Source of the DNA: Liquidambar formosana
Lineage: Eukaryota; Streptophyta; Magnoliopsida; Saxifragales; Altingiaceae
Assembly (NCBI GenBank): GCA_039720395.1
Contig: CM077831.1
Location: 16,298,982-16,362,981, forward strand
Length of the DNA: 64,000 bases
Direction of reading: 5' to 3'
The number at the start of each line of letters is the position of its first letter. Position 1 is the first letter of the stretch. Below, in pieces: positions 48,404 through 58,507 of the stretch. The position numbers and the translations under genes are program-made. The notes under the pieces are model-generated. The model did no database searches. It saw only the letters and a list, made by a program, of their open reading frames with translations, and had not been told where the DNA came from.

Positions 48404-50418
48404 AAAAAAAAAAAAAGCATATCCAATAAACATACTCCTTTATGTGGCACCTAGGGTGAAGCAGTTGGATTGGTATGGGCTCACATGACCTCTGCGAATC
48501 TTTTAAATGTCATCTTCATCACAAGCTCTTTGCATAGCTTAAGAGTAAAATTTTATTTCATATATTTCATATAGAGATAAGACAAATAATGGTTTATGTA
48601 ATAGGTACCAGGATGATTGGCTTAAGACATCAACAAACTCTCTACAACTCTGGGAAAAGGCCCCTCTTGAACCATATGCTCTGCAAAAACATGTAAGATC
48701 CTCAAAACCATTGCAATCAACCTTAGAATCACTCACTTCCTACATTTATTATATTCCTGTATTTCTATTGCTAACGAAATCTTACAGAACAGCTCTCATA
48801 TGCCCAATGATTCTGCAACCTTTTTGTTTTTCTTATTGCTCACTAACTGTTGCAGATGACTTATTATGTTATATGTCCAGACATTGATCCCCTTACCTCT
48901 GCTGCTGCGGATTTTTTCCAACAGCTGGGAACTGGTGAGTGAGATGACTGGTATTAATGCTTCAAGTCCAAATGCATAGACTGCTTGATTCGTACATTCA
49001 TAGTTAATCTCTTCCTTCTACAGAATGTTGCTTGACATAGCAGTTTCAGATTTTTGTTTAGTGTTGTGTCAACCAGAAGAAGATTATTGTCCATGCTGCA
49101 TAGTAGAATTTTTTTTTTTTTTTTTTTTGATGAAGTAAAGTGCGTATTAATAACAAAGGGCAAGGCCCAAGTACATGAGACATAAACAAGAACAAAGCAC
49201 CAAGTCACAAAAAAGACCCCTTTATATGGAAGGGAAACTGTAGAACACTCTCCTTGAGGAATAAAGGAGAATGCATGACAAATTTTTTTATAATAATTGT
49301 TGATTTGTTGGTCAGAAGAGATGTTCTAAGTAGAGTGCTTTCATCCCCTCTTTATTGGGAATGAGGACCTGCAGAACACTCTCCTTGAAGAAAAAGAGAA
49401 AAAAGGACTCACACAGAAGCCTTAGCCATCGACAGTTAGTTTTGGAAACTCTTTTGTGTCATATGGAAAAACTTGTTTCAAATTCACTTTAAGTTCCATC
49501 ACATATAGTATAGTCATACACAATGCCTGTAGCTTACCCCTAATTTTCATGCTTACAGAGTGGGTATATAATTTGATTTTTCTTAATTCAAATATCGTTC
49601 AGTCCTACCAGGAGCTTTTATTTTATTTTTTGTTTTATTTCCCCAGTTTATGAGACATGTCAACTTGGAACTCATTCCCCTCAAAATTTGGGAAATCAAA
49701 TGGAGATAAATTCTGGGAAATGGTCAGCTTCTGGTTTTGCTTTGCTTGATTGCCCTCAATCAATGAAGATAGAAAGCAGTAATGCATCTCTTGTTGGATC
49801 AATAAGTGATTATCTTCTCTCTCTATCCAATGGTTGGGATTTGACAAGCTTTCTCAAGTCTCTGTCAAAGGTTATCAAAACTTTGAAACTTACTACTTGT
49901 TTGACCACGAATTCAAAAGAAGGAAATAGCAGTCCTTGTACGGTAAGTGGCAAGTTCTCTTCACCTTCATTTATTTCTGTAGATTAAAATATTAACTTTC
50001 AGTAGTGCATGATTACTTCATCAAAAAAACTTTCAGTAGTGCATGATGCTAAATTCTAGGCATTGATAGCCATTGTTCGTAGTACTTGATGGAACCCTAC
50101 TATCATTGTTGCTTGAGGTATATTTATAATCTCTTATTTTGTTTTGATGTGAGTTGCAGTGTTATTTGTGGTTGAAATTTTTGCCTTGATGGTTTGGTTT
50201 TAATATGCTTTTCTGTAATATGGCACATTCATATGTTTGGGAGTTTGTAAGATTTTGGGTTCTGAAAGCTAGAGCTCTTTCAGTCTGTTGTCTTGCCAAA
50301 AAGTCAATAAGTTCATAACTTTGATGTGGTTATCTGTAAGTAGGTCTAATCTATTTGTGTGATGTAGGAAATGCTATGTTTCATGCAATATTTATTCCTT
50401 AATTTAGCTTCACAGTAT

Positions 50419-50461
<43 letters not shown>

Positions 50462-52449
50462 ATTGGATTGTTCCATTTTAGCCCAGAAATAGGAGATCTC
50501 TTCCTTACCTAAAGGATTGGGGTTTATCTTTTTCTTATTGCCAAGCTCCCTTCTAGGGATTTTGGATTTTGGATATATTGAATTCTTTAAGTGATCTGTA
50601 AAGGAAAACATACATTTAATTTATTGGTACAAGGAAAAGAATTTCCTGTGACTGGGTATTGTTCGGCTGGCCAAATGATAAAGAGGCATTTTTAGGAATA
50701 ATTAGAGACTTTTCTGGTGGGGCCTTACTTTTAAAACCCTAAAAGCATCTGTGTAGCTGTGTAGGGGATAGGCAGCTTGATGTGTTACTTGCAGAAATGC
50801 ATGACTCGAGGGAATTTCTTGTCTAAGTCATGAATTATAAGCCTTAAAAACACTAGCATCATTTAACATGGGCTAAAAATGTGGAAAGCTCAATGGCTGA
50901 CGCTATAGGCTTGTTTTCTTTTTTTTTTTTTTTTGTTTTTTTTTTGTTTTTCCATAACACAGGTTCTCTGCCATGTAAATTGTAGTATGGCTGACTCAGG
51001 CACTCAATCTGATGGATTATTCTAGAAAAGACCACTGTTTTGTTTATCAATGTAATTAATAAAAGTTGTTTACTCCATTCAGTGCTTTTTGTATCTTCTT
51101 TGCTATAATTTATGATAGCCAAACCAACAAAACGTCACCTTTTGTATCGGATTTGCAAATCAGGTAATCTATGTCGTTTGCCCCTTCCCTGAGCCTGTTG
51201 CAGTTCTGCAGACTGTCATTGAATCTTCTGTTGCTGTTGGATCAATCGTTCTCTCATCAGACAAAGTGAGAAGGTCAATATTGCACAATCAGGTCTGCAA
51301 GGCATTAAGCTCCTCTGCAGTCGTGGATGAAGTATCTATATCAAATGTTCTAACACTTTCAGGGTTTAGTATTCCCAAATTGGTACTGCAGATTGTGACA
51401 GTTGATGCAATTTTTAGGGTTACAAGTCCAGCTCTTAATGAGCTTGTTATTCTTAAGGAAACGGCTTTCACTGTTTACAACAAGGCTAGGCGAGTTTCAC
51501 GAGGATCCTCTAATGATGTAATACAGTCATCATCTTTATCAGGTCGATCTCATTCAGTCTTGATGCAAATGAATTCTCCTATTCCAGGGATGTGGAAGGA
51601 CTGTGGTGGTCCTCGAATGACAGGATCTTCCCTTCCAAGAGAGGGTGACCTTGATGCTAGAACTTGGGATAATTCTTTTCAAACAGAAAGGACTGGAGGA
51701 TTAAGCTGTGATCCAAACAGATTTGGAGATTTTCCTCTCCAAGATGAAACTCGTTATATGTTTGAACCACTTTTTATTCTTGCAGAACCTGGTTCTCTAG
51801 AGCATGGAATTTCACCTACAGTTTTTGGTAATTTAGCATTAGAATCTTCAAAGTCAGTGTCTGATGATAATAGTGGAGGCTTTATGCAGAGTGCAAGTTC
51901 AGGAGGGAGTGTGGATACTGGACCAAGCTCACAACTTGATGGGTCTGAGCCTGATGGATTTGGATCTAGCCAGCAAAAGAATCCTCCAAGCTTGCATTGT
52001 TGTTATGGATGGACAGAGGATTGGCGTTGGCTAGTATGCATTTGGACAGATTCAAGGGGAGAATTGCTTGATAGCCATATATTCCCCTTTGGTGGAATTA
52101 GTAGTAGGCAAGATACAAAGGGTTTACAATGCCTATTTGTGCAAATTTTGCAGCAAGGCTGTCAGATACTTCAGGCATGCTGTTCTCCTGATACTGGTGC
52201 TGCTAAGCCTAGAGATTTCGTGATAACACGGATTGGATGTTTTTATGAACTTGAATACCAAGGTATATTATTTTTTTCCCCCATCATCCAATCTTTATAA
52301 TTTGTTATTTCATGCTGGGAAACTGCTAACCTAGATTGCCTCATTTTTTTAGTAGTTTTATTGTGCTGCCTCAAAGTTTGATAATTACAGGTACCTGCCT
52401 GATTTTTGACAGGTGGAATATTTTTTAGACAATCGATTAAGTTAACCCA

Positions 52450-52480
<31 letters not shown>

Positions 52481-55400
52481 GAAATAATAAACTTGTCCCT
52501 CTCGGTATTTTCAGTCCCTCTTAGTATTTCCACCTTTGGTATGTAATCTGATGGGAAATAATGAGTTCTGATTTGCTAAGAAAGTATTTTATGGCATTTT
52601 TTTGGCTCATAAAACCTTCTTCTGCACTACAAGAGATTCTGCAGCTACTTGCAAATTGCAATTATCATCCTTTTAGATGACCAGTTGAGGGCATTTGCAA
52701 TAAAGCAGTAAAGTTGCCTTTTAATATCCTTTGGTCAAATTGACATTGAAATTTTTATTATAAATTGCAAACAGAGTGGCAGAAAGCCATTTATTCAGTT
52801 GGGGGATCAGATGTGAAAAAATGGTCTGTGCAACTACGGCGGTCTGTGCCCGATGGGATGCCTACAAGCAGTAATGGGACTTCATTGCAGCAACAGGAAA
52901 TGAGTTTGATTCAAGAGAGAGCCCTACCTTCTTCACCAAGTCCTTTGTACAGCCCTCACCCAAAATCTTCTGGCTTTATGAAAGGTGGTTTAGGACAACC
53001 TGCAGCAAGAAAGCAGCTTATGGGTGGACATACGGTGGTTGATAGCTCAAGGGGGTTGCTTCAATGGGTGCAGAGTATCACTTTTGTTGCACTTTCTATT
53101 GACCATTCCTTACATCTAGTTTTTCAAGCAGATTCATCGTCTCCTGGTAGCTATCCTCCTCCTTTTACATTCATTTTTCATCCTTCTTTTAATTGCATCC
53201 ATCTTACTGTAGAAACTATTTAGTATCTATCACCTATGTCGTACCTGTCTTGTTTAACATTCTTTGACCTTTATTGGTAGATGGTTCATATTTACAGTGC
53301 AGCATGAAAGGCATAAAGCATTGATTTTCCTCTTGTGGCTTCTTAGAGAACCTTATTGGTGAAAGTTATGTTGTTGCCCTGATACTGTTCTGTTCATGTC
53401 CTACCAATGCGTCATCATGTGCCTAAGTTTTTGATGAAGTAAGATATGTATTAAACCACAAAAAAGGGGCATAGCCCAAGTACATGAAGACATATACAAG
53501 CACTAAGCCACTAACCAAGAGCCCCTAGCTTAAAGCTTTTGGGACTCCAAAAAGGTTTTAAAAAATAAATAAATAAATTGAGATGCTACAAGTATTAGTA
53601 TAGCTAGAAAACCACCAAAAAAGAGTCTTCACAAAAGAAGACTTGAGTGCCACAATTGAAGCTTCCACTCCTTCAAAAGTTCTTGAGTTCCTTTCCCTCC
53701 AAAGACTCCAAAAAATTGCATGAGGGATCATCTTCCAAATCACTATAGCCTTCTTCTTACCCCTTTTAACCCACCTTCTTACCCCTTTTAACCCACCATC
53801 CTGATAAAAGACCAAAAGCATCATGTGCCTAAGTTTTGCAAGGGCTATTAACAAATTGACTCTAGTAAATTTACAAATGCTTAAGCATTCATAGTTCTAT
53901 CGAAGCTTTATCTGATTGAACTTCTTATACCATTCGCCTGTTATTGAATCTTGATTCTTTGTTGAATCCGAAACTGCTAACAAGATCCAGTCACTGTATA
54001 TACTCCCTCCGTTCCCTATTTGATTGTCACCTTTGAAAAAACCTGCTTTTTTAGATAACCCTTTCAAATGCTCTCACATCAATATAAATGTTTTTGACAT
54101 ACCAATTTTACCCTCAAGTATACTAAACAGTGTAGAAGGTAAAATACTCATGAGAAGGGGTATTTTAGGAAATCAATTAAAAAAAGTCATTGACCTTTTG
54201 AATGGGACAATAATTTTGGAAACATCTCAAAAAGGAAAGGAGGACAATAAAAGAGGAACAGAGGGAGTAATATGGATCAGATTTTGACCATGATCTGATC
54301 CATGGATAGCTCTTTGAAGAGCCATAGGCACAAGACATCCATTGACTTCTTGGGAAGATAGGGTAATACCCTAATGTTGGTCTTAGCCTTTTATGTGGCC
54401 TACAACTTCAGGGAATGTATAGTGGCTACTCATGGATCGGAGAAAAAAATGGACGTAGTTTCAATAAAGAAGAATACATTGGTTTGTCCACTTATGTCCA
54501 ATACCGGTTTAGACTCTGGACACAACTTTCTAGCTTTTCAAATGCACATAATATTGCAGATGGCATATTGTAATTGTAGAATCCCACTATAACATCATTA
54601 CTTCTTCATTTAATAATTAAACAATTGAGTTGCATGTTTATAGTGTTTATATTATTGTCATTTTTTTATTTCCTAATCTTTTTTCTTTTTGATTCTCTAC
54701 AATTAAACAATTGAGAACAGTTCTCCAACTTTCTTCGTTGCACATAAGCCTAGACACACGCACTTGCAGATTTGCCTTCATATATACAGATATCATACAT
54801 ATGATCATTAGTAGTTGTGAGAAGGCTTTGAGGTGTGGAAGCACATACAAAATGTACTTGCATGGTTAGTGTCCACCTGTGAAGATTCTGTGCAGCAACA
54901 GTATGCAATATTTTGTATTGAAGTGTGAAACTTGTGTATTGTCCACAAATCATAGGAATTCACCCATCTTGGTCCACATCTAATGGTGTAAGTATTATTC
55001 TTAGGTGGTCTATGTGTAGAACTGCATGGATGTTAAACAAAATGGTTTCCTTGGGGGTACTTGGCGGTTGTTTTTTTTTTTCTTCTTAATTGATGACTAT
55101 CAAAATTAACGCAGTAATTTCAGATGTTTAAAAATTCATTTAATCATTGTAATTGTTTTTAAACCATGAAAAGTTCTTATGTGGGGCACATCAGTTGTTG
55201 GGTCCTGATAAGTTACTTATACCTGTCTTGAGTATTCATGTGATATGTGAAGATTTTTCACTGTAGAATAACAGCTAGCTTTCTGTAGGAGGAACTCAAG
55301 GTGCCAACACTATGGGCCCGTCAGGCTATCTGGAAGGGTTCACCCCCGTTAAGTCTCTTGGTTCGACATCTGCATCTTACATTCTGATCCCATCACCCAG

Positions 55401-55899
55401 CATGCGCTTCCTTCCCCCAACGCCTCTTCAGCTCCCCACATGCCTCACTGCTGAATCCCCACCACTTGCCCATCTCCTACACAGCAAAGGCTCTGCCATT
55501 CCCCTTTCCACAGGATTTGTAATTTCAAAAGCTGTACCCTCCATGAGGAAAGACTCTAGGAGCAATTCCAAAGAAGAATGGCCTTCAGTTCTTTCAGTCA
55601 GTCTCATTGATTATTATGGAGGTAGTAACATTACCCAAGAAAAAACGGTTAGAGGGGTTATCAAGCAGGGAGGAAGGAGTTCAAGCTTGGAAGCTAGAGA
55701 TTTCGAGATAGAGACCCATTTGATTCTTGAGTCTGTTGCAGCAGAGCTTCATGCTCTGTCATGGATGACTGCGAGCCCAGCTTATTTGGAGCGGCGAACT
55801 TCGCTGCCTTTTCACTGCGACATGGTTTTGAGACTGAGAAGGCTTCTTCATTTTGCTGATAAGGAGCTTTTTCAGCAGCCAGAAAGGTCGCAAGCTTAG
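29093..55899 (+). CDS. MED13: MED13, Mediator kinase-module subunit 13 (22 coding exons, 1,977 aa)
   Basis: MED13 joins MED12, CDK8 and cyclin C in the nuclear kinase module that controls Mediator binding to RNA polymerase II; the Arabidopsis orthologue is GRAND CENTRAL/MAB2. Exons: 29093-29116, 30537-30610, 30742-30881, 31037-31123, 31274-31361, 31442-31525, 33113-33190, 33318-33397, 34190-34268, 34402-34731, 35147-35206, 37155-37404, 38664-38933, 39567-40943, 42977-43238, 43309-43414, 48605-48692, 48856-48934, 49647-49942, 51164-52262, 52775-53146, 55289-55899. All introns are GT-AG and phases match throughout. The protein starts MWTNVFKIGGLQHISWFQFL, the plant MED13 N-terminus. The N-terminal domain covers about residues 1-375. 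A Ser-rich linker lies at about 400-423. The long variable middle, mainly exon 14, spans 549-1007. The MID/PIWI-like and C-terminal domain covers about 1095-1977, with PSLFVLPLPSILVGYQDDWL, YYVICPDIDPLT and YILIPSPSMRFLPPTPLQLP. Length is close to the roughly 1,900 aa I recall for plant orthologues. No breaks are seen, so it is probably functional. Confidence 0.95.
29117..30536 (+). other. MED13 intron 1
   Basis: 1.42 kb between the 24-base first coding exon and exon 2. It contains a compound (CT)n(TA)n(TG)n microsatellite at 29174-29245 and a (CAC)n run at 29969-29990 in a cac/cca-rich stretch to ~30255. No gene is embedded. Confidence 0.85.
29174..29245. repeat. Compound microsatellite (CT)n(TA)n(TG)n
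   Basis: Three consecutive dinucleotide runs in MED13 intron 1; a likely length-polymorphic marker. Confidence 0.95.
31526..33112 (+). other. MED13 intron 6
   Basis: 1.59 kb. A (CT)n run lies at 32245-32272. The rest is AT-rich with no recognisable element boundaries. Confidence 0.85.
33398..34189 (+). other. MED13 intron 8
   Basis: 0.79 kb. It contains a C13 run followed by a T-run at about 33636-33658. No element is recognised. Confidence 0.85.
34732..35146 (+). other. MED13 intron 10
   Basis: 0.4 kb with a (TA)n run just after the donor (34739-34760). Nothing else is seen. Confidence 0.85.
35207..37154 (+). other. MED13 intron 11
   Basis: 1.95 kb with an (ATT)n run at about 36402-36429. 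Its acceptor is the tandem ttcagcag before exon 12. No gene or element is recognised. Confidence 0.85.
37405..38663 (+). other. MED13 intron 12
   Basis: 1.26 kb. A degenerate (CA)n/(CACG)n stretch lies at about 37457-37600 (cacacacaca, catgcacgcacacgc). The rest is plain intron. Confidence 0.85.
38934..39566 (+). other. MED13 intron 13
   Basis: 0.63 kb. It holds a 12-bp direct repeat flanking an A-rich 17-base segment (38971-39011) and an (ATT)n run near 39489-39511. Confidence 0.85.
40944..42976 (+). other. MED13 intron 14
   Basis: 2.03 kb. A segment near 42060-42120 (tatatataaattcattga, gaggccttaggca) resembles the minus-strand 3' end of the LINEs in intron 16 and may be a relic. No coding region is seen. 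Confidence 0.75.
43766..43778 (+). repeat. Target-site duplication of outer (minus) LINE, left
   Basis: tattttgaacacc matches tattatgaacacc at 46234-46246 in 12 of 13 bases. Confidence 0.7.
43975..43990 (+). repeat. Target-site duplication of inner LINE, left
   Basis: ggaggagatctttcat, identical to 45868-45883. Confidence 0.92.
43991..45867 (+). mobile_element. Inner LINE (+), 5'-truncated, nested in the outer LINE
   Basis: 1.88 kb with perfect 16-bp flanking repeats and a poly(A) tail at 45855-45867. It begins in the middle of RT (NGNPYSFFQSSRG) and runs through the catalytic region (44185-44196, reading FAND instead of FADD). It continues through YLGLPLG, RIEKLQRDFLWNG and the zf-RVT end RCVLCKQDAESVDHLFIHC, stopping near 45771. 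Frameshifts lie near 44200, 44522, 44820 and 45340. It is the same family as the LINE at 22970-26645, judged by near-parallel protein wording and 3' tail. Confidence 0.93.
45868..45883 (+). repeat. Target-site duplication of inner LINE, right
   Basis: ggaggagatctttcat, identical to 43975-43990. Confidence 0.92.
46234..46246 (+). repeat. Target-site duplication of outer (minus) LINE, right
   Basis: tattatgaacacc, partner of 43766-43778. Confidence 0.7.
48370..48416. repeat. C24A23 homopolymer junction
   Basis: Twenty-four C followed directly by twenty-three A in intron 16. The lengths are those printed; such runs are prone to sequencing error. Confidence 0.9.
48935..49646 (+). other. MED13 intron 18
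   Basis: 0.71 kb containing a minus-strand LINE 3' end (49109-49240). Two related segments with agaacactctccttga lie near 49232 and 49374. Otherwise nothing is recognised. Confidence 0.85.
49109..49240 (-). mobile_element. LINE 3'-end fragment (minus) with poly(T)
   Basis: A T20 run (49109-49128) followed by gatgaagtaaagtgcgtatt, then ggcaaggcccaagtacatga. Reversed, this is the same 3' end (cttacttcatc plus A-run) found in the LINE at 22970-26645. It is only about 130 bases long. The right boundary and target duplication are uncertain. Confidence 0.75.
49994..50047 (+). mobile_element. 14-bp LINE micro-insertion with 20-bp target-site duplication
   Basis: aactttcagtagtgcatgat occurs at 49994-50013 and again, identical, at 50028-50047. 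Between them lie only 14 bases, tacttcatcaaaaa. This is exactly the 3' terminus (tttacttcatc plus A-run) of the LINE family seen elsewhere in the window, so it is best read as an extreme 5' truncation of a LINE insertion. Confidence 0.8.
50420..50459. repeat. (CT)n microsatellite
   Basis: About 20 uninterrupted CT units in MED13 intron 19. Confidence 0.95.
52263..52774 (+). other. MED13 intron 20
   Basis: 0.51 kb with a (TA)n run at about 52450-52471. Nothing else is recognised. Confidence 0.85.
53413..53431 (+). repeat. LINE target-site duplication (left), intron 21
   Basis: catcatgtgcctaagtttt, identical to 53819-53837. Confidence 0.92.
53432..53818 (-). mobile_element. LINE 3' fragment (minus) in MED13 intron 21
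   Basis: 387 bases with perfect 19-bp flanking repeats. The minus strand gives the last part of the zf-RVT module (KAIVIWKMIPHAIFWSLWRE, then RNSRTFEGVEASIVALKSSF), matching WCIWRERN- and SIIELKSF-type wording in the other LINEs. The 3' end is cttacttcatc with almost no A-tail. A 22-bp internal tandem duplication (ttaccccttttaacccacc and neighbours) lies at about 53754-53797. Confidence 0.92.
53819..53837 (+). repeat. LINE target-site duplication (right), intron 21
   Basis: catcatgtgcctaagtttt, identical to 53413-53431. Confidence 0.92.
54003..54267. mobile_element. Stowaway-type (Tc1/mariner) MITE
   Basis: 265 bp starting ctccctccgttcc and ending ggaacagagggag, inverted repeats with one mismatch in 13. 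It is flanked by TA on both sides (54001-54002, 54268-54269). The ctccctccgttcc terminus is the hallmark of plant Stowaway MITEs. It is non-coding and inserted in MED13 intron 21. Confidence 0.9.
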
Positions 55900-56160
55900 G
55901 TTAATAGAAAAGGCTACATTGGCAGCAAATTACTTGGCTGTCTTCCACTGGAAATATCATTGAAAGATTGACGCCAAGCTAAGCTATGAATAGGCCGTGC
56001 TATAATTGATCCGCGTATGTTGCCTCTATGTACAATTAGTTGTAACATGTCAAATTGTATATGTAATTTAAGTCCAGTCCGCTGATTCACAGCAATCTTT
56101 TTGGAATTCCCATAAAGAAAATGAACAGTCTGGGAATAAATAGTTAGATCTAACTGGTGT
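55900..56160 (+). other. MED13 3' untranslated region (probable)
   Basis: Sequence after the MED13 stop. The end is not fixed, but an AATAAA lies at 56135-56140. Confidence 0.5.
56135..56140 (+). terminator. Putative MED13 polyadenylation signal
   Basis: AATAAA 236 bases after the stop codon. Plant signals are loose, so other sites are possible. Confidence 0.4.
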
Positions 56161-57142
56161 AGTTATATGAGAGCAAATTCAAATTATGTATATGAACTTT
56201 TTGGGATAGTTCATTTTAATTTTAATTTTAGTCAGAATGATTGTATCTGATCAGCTGGTCTTGTTTACCCTAGGTAAAAGAGATCTAATTGTCTAAGACC
56301 AATCTGTTTTATAAGTTTTATATAAATGTTTTGTAAGAATACTGTAAGAATCTGTAGATTGGTGGTTATAGGTCATTTCCGAACAGGGTTTTTACATTGT
56401 ATCTGAGGGTGTATTGAGTACATGAGTGGATATTTATTGATTTTCTCAGCATGCTTCACAATAAGAATATATTTTCTTTACTAAATGCGTGTTGACTTGA
56501 AAGGAGTCATCTTCATTGATGTCTGTTTGTTTTCCCTTATGGCTTTTGGTAAGGATTGATGTTATTTGGTTGAAGAATGTAAACACCAGATTCTAAGTTA
56601 AAGAAATTATGCCACTCCAAACCTTCAATTGTGTACCTTAACTCTCACCCACCACCACTACTACTGCGTGTCCACTTCTATTATTATTATTATTTTTTAT
56701 TTTTTATTTTTTGATTTTTAGATTGACAGTATCATGGGTTATGTGGAAAATAATCAACTTCGTGCTAGACCTGGCTCATTTTCCAACAAATGCATGGGAT
56801 GTGCACCACCTATGGGGCCTTGTATAACCTAAAAATAACGAAACTCAACCGAGATTGATAATCATCCACAAGATGTTGCTTCAGCTCCGAATGCAGTGAA
56901 CTAGAAAGCTAATCAATTTCCCATCTTCACTTATACTAGATTTGAAGTGTAGATAGGCAATCAAAAAAGGCATTATTTGACTCACTTAGATATCTCGATG
57001 ACAAATTATTTTAGAACTTCTCAATTAATTATTCACAAAAATAGGCTAAGCACCAATTGGGTGTACGCCTTAGGCGTAAAAGACGCATTTTTATACCTTT
57101 TTATTGTTTTGGCGTATGCACAGTGAGAAAAAAACAAAACGA
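56161..57142. other. Intergenic between MED13 and the copia element
   Basis: No gene is visible. It contains a short (ATT)n/(TTTTA)n stretch at about 56675-56715. Confidence 0.5.
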
Positions 57143-57415
57143 TGTTGTAAAACCAAGAATTTAGAACAAGTTATGAGGAGAATAAAATTTCTCATTCATC
57201 TTCTTTCTCTTCTTTCTCTCCAAATACATATTTCTTCATTCTCTCCAAAATATACATCACTCTTCTTTCTCCCCTTCCCCTTTTATCTTTGTTTGAATTA
57301 GGTCCACATGATGGGATTACCTAACCCACTTATGAAGTGGTGTTCCCATTATCACAAAGTGGAGGGGGTGTGGACATCCACTCAATTGTCCACTCAATGT
57401 TTAATATTCATAACA
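57143..57415 (-). repeat. Copia 3' LTR (273 bp)
   Basis: On the minus strand it begins TGTTATGAATATTAAACATT, right after a purine tract, and ends GGTTTTACAACA. Short LTRs of this form are typical of some plant copia lineages. The five bases outside (aacga) have no partner in the window. Confidence 0.75.
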
Positions 57416-57425
57416 CTCCCCCTTG
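57416..57425 (-). promoter_or_regulatory. Polypurine tract
   Basis: The minus strand reads ccaagggggag just before the LTR start TGTTATG; the plus-strand primer position. Confidence 0.75.
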
Positions 57426-57673
57426 GATGTCCACCACACTAAGATAATGTGCCTCGTTAAAACCTTACTAGAAAAACCCAGTGGGAAAAAACTAGTGAAG
57501 GAAAAAGAGTACAACATTTTTGTAAATCTTAGAGTGGTGTTGGACGCACTAAAGAAACTGCCTCATTAAAACCTTGCCAGGAAAACCCAATGGGACAAAA
57601 CCTAGGCGAAGGAAAAAGAGTACAGCGTGCATATGTCCAAAAATGAATACTCCCCCTGATAAGAAGATAAGTA
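57426..57673 (-). repeat. Copia 3' non-coding tail with a duplicated motif
   Basis: Between RNase H and the polypurine tract, a ~65-base segment occurs twice about 111 bases apart. Shared words are gcctc(g/a)ttaaaacctt, aaaaccca and gaaggaaaaagagtaca. This arrangement is familiar from plant copia 3' tails. Confidence 0.7.
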
Positions 57674-58507
57674 TCAACTTAACTGATCGCAAACCCGACG
57701 CATTCCAATGCCATATACCAATTTCTTGAATGTTGACGATGGTAAGGCCTTGGTAAATAAATCCGCAAGATTATCAGTGGAACGTATTTGCTTCACATCA
57801 ATTTCATGCCTCTGCTGGAGTTCATGAGTGTAGAAGAACTTTGGTGAAATGTGTTTGGTTCTATCACCTTTGATGTACCCTCCTTGAATTTGTGCAATAC
57901 ATGCAGCATTATCTTCATAAATTGTTGTTGGCATACCTTTAATCAAAGGTAACCCACATGTGTCTCGAATGTGATGGACTACAGATCTTAACCATACACA
58001 TTCACGACTTGCTTCATGGAGTGCAAGTATCTCAGAGTGATTAGAAGATGTAGCAATTAAAGTCTGCTTTGTAGATCGCCAAGAGATCGCTGTATTGCCA
58101 CATGTAAATACATACCCTGTTTGTGAGCGAGCTTTGTGAGGATCAGAAAGGTATCCAGAATCTGCATATCCTTCTAAACAAGGACCATGGGCTAATTCCT
58201 TTGAGTAAAACAAACCCATATCTGTAGTTCCACGAAGGTAGCATAAAATATGTTTAATACCATTCCAGTGTCGTCGAGTTGGAGCAGAACTGAATCTTGC
58301 TAATAAGTTGACTGAAAATGCTATATCAGGCCTAGTGCATTGTGCTAAATATAACAAAGCACCTATTGCACTAAGATATGGTACTTCAGGACCAAGTAGC
58401 ATTTCATTATCTTCTTTGGGGCGAAATGGATCTTTCTTAATATCAAGAGATCGAACCACCATGGGAGAACTTAGTGGATGCGCTTTATCCATATTAAAAC
58501 GTTTCAA
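57674..58507 (-). pseudogene. Copia RNase H and pol C-terminus (frame intact)
   Basis: An uninterrupted 277-codon frame: VPYLSAIGALLYLAQCTRPD, LRGTTDMGLFY, GYADSGYLSDPHKARSQTGY, then the RNase H region YEDNAACIAQ and TKHISPKFFYTHELQ, ending in DLFTKALP. These are canonical copia blocks. It cannot act alone, since the upstream pol frame carries stops. Confidence 0.9.

Larger units (their letters stand above)
43415..48604 (+). other. MED13 intron 16 (5.2 kb, LINE-expanded)
   Basis: The largest intron, between exons encoding LPSILVG and YQDDWLK. Roughly half of it is the nested LINE pair at 43766-46246. The remaining 46247-48604 shows no gene; it holds a C24A23 homopolymer junction at 48370-48416. 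Confidence 0.9.
49943..51163 (+). other. MED13 intron 19
   Basis: 1.22 kb. It contains the LINE micro-insertion (49994-50047), a (CT)20 run at 50420-50459 and a T-rich run at about 50918-50950. No gene is seen. Confidence 0.85.
53147..55288 (+). other. MED13 intron 21
   Basis: 2.14 kb before the last exon. It contains a minus-strand LINE fragment (53432-53818) and a Stowaway-like MITE (54003-54267). 54270-55288 is plain intron. Confidence 0.9.

Noticed and set aside
51266..52300. A 344-codon frame as a separate gene
   Set aside because: It is the inside of MED13 exon 20; the true exon starts at 51164 and ends at 52262.
53558..53854. A minus-strand 98-codon frame as an intronic gene
   Set aside because: It is the 3' part of a LINE with clear 19-bp target duplications.
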